From Hyphomicrobiales bacterium (GTDB lineage Bacteria; Pseudomonadota; Alphaproteobacteria; Rhizobiales; Beijerinckiaceae), in NCBI GenBank assembly GCA_947374125.1, contig CANCAR010000192.1, forward strand, positions 1 through 5,178: a stretch of 5,178 nt of DNA. The letters run 5' to 3'. The notes under the pieces were generated by a model. It saw only the letters and a list, made by a program, of their open reading frames with translations. It was not told where the DNA came from and did not search any database. This document shows positions 5,158 through 5,178 of the stretch, piece by piece. Every line of letters begins with the position of its first letter. The first letter of the stretch is position 1. Both the position numbers and the translations under genes were made by a program.

Positions 5158-5178
5158 GTAACAATAAGCGGCGCCGCG

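Larger units (their letters stand above)
4726..5178. other. 453-base stretch without an assignable gene
   Basis: From the cold-shock leader to the window end no gene could be assigned. Bases 4741-5060 have 66 G/C in 320 (hand count, about 21 percent), unlike the rest of the window. From about 5060 composition returns to ordinary. Short open frames exist at the right edge: plus strand 5026-5178 with no start codon, plus strand 4962-5117 with no convincing start, and minus strand running in from the edge to a stop at 4979-4977. None has a ribosome binding site or a family I recognise. The promoter of the cold-shock gene must lie here, but in such AT-rich DNA no single -35/-10 pair stands out. 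Confidence 0.7.

Overview
The window looks like chromosomal DNA of a moderately GC-rich alphaproteobacterium, most likely of the order Hyphomicrobiales (Rhizobiales). The evidence is the single-zinc-ribbon, alphaproteobacterial-type C-terminus of DNA topoisomerase I with a Lys/Ala-rich tail, a tandem cold-shock-domain protein followed by a secreted DUF192 protein, and phage holin families common in that group. This is family recognition by eye; no database search was run.

Layout. (1) Bases 1-1338 (+) hold the C-terminal part of topA, with its 5' part outside the window. (2) Bases 1339 to about 3540 look like a remnant of a prophage. It contains a 5'-truncated beta-helix (tail-spike-like) fragment that starts one base after the topA stop, a convergent membrane O-acyltransferase (acyltransferase 3 family) on the minus strand, and two overlapping small plus-strand holin-type genes that end at a strong intrinsic terminator. 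No endolysin, capsid, terminase or integrase gene is present. (3) Bases 3608-4701 (-) carry a probable two-gene operon, cold-shock protein followed by DUF192 protein. (4) Bases 4702-5178 carry no gene that can be assigned. This stretch holds the cold-shock gene leader, an extremely AT-rich island (11 G/C in 120 bases at 4861-4980, including 55 consecutive A/T bases), a perfect 16-bp direct repeat with a third, inverted core copy, and a compact set of inverted repeats at the right end.

How the parts may work together. topA, the cold-shock protein and the DUF192 protein are ordinary host functions. The acyltransferase sits between a beta-helix fragment and a lysis cassette but is transcribed against both, which is the arrangement of a phage 'moron' gene that modifies the host surface polysaccharide. 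The beta-helix protein, if it was a tail spike, would have acted on the same surface. The least explained part of the window is the AT-rich, repeat-bearing stretch upstream of the cold-shock gene.
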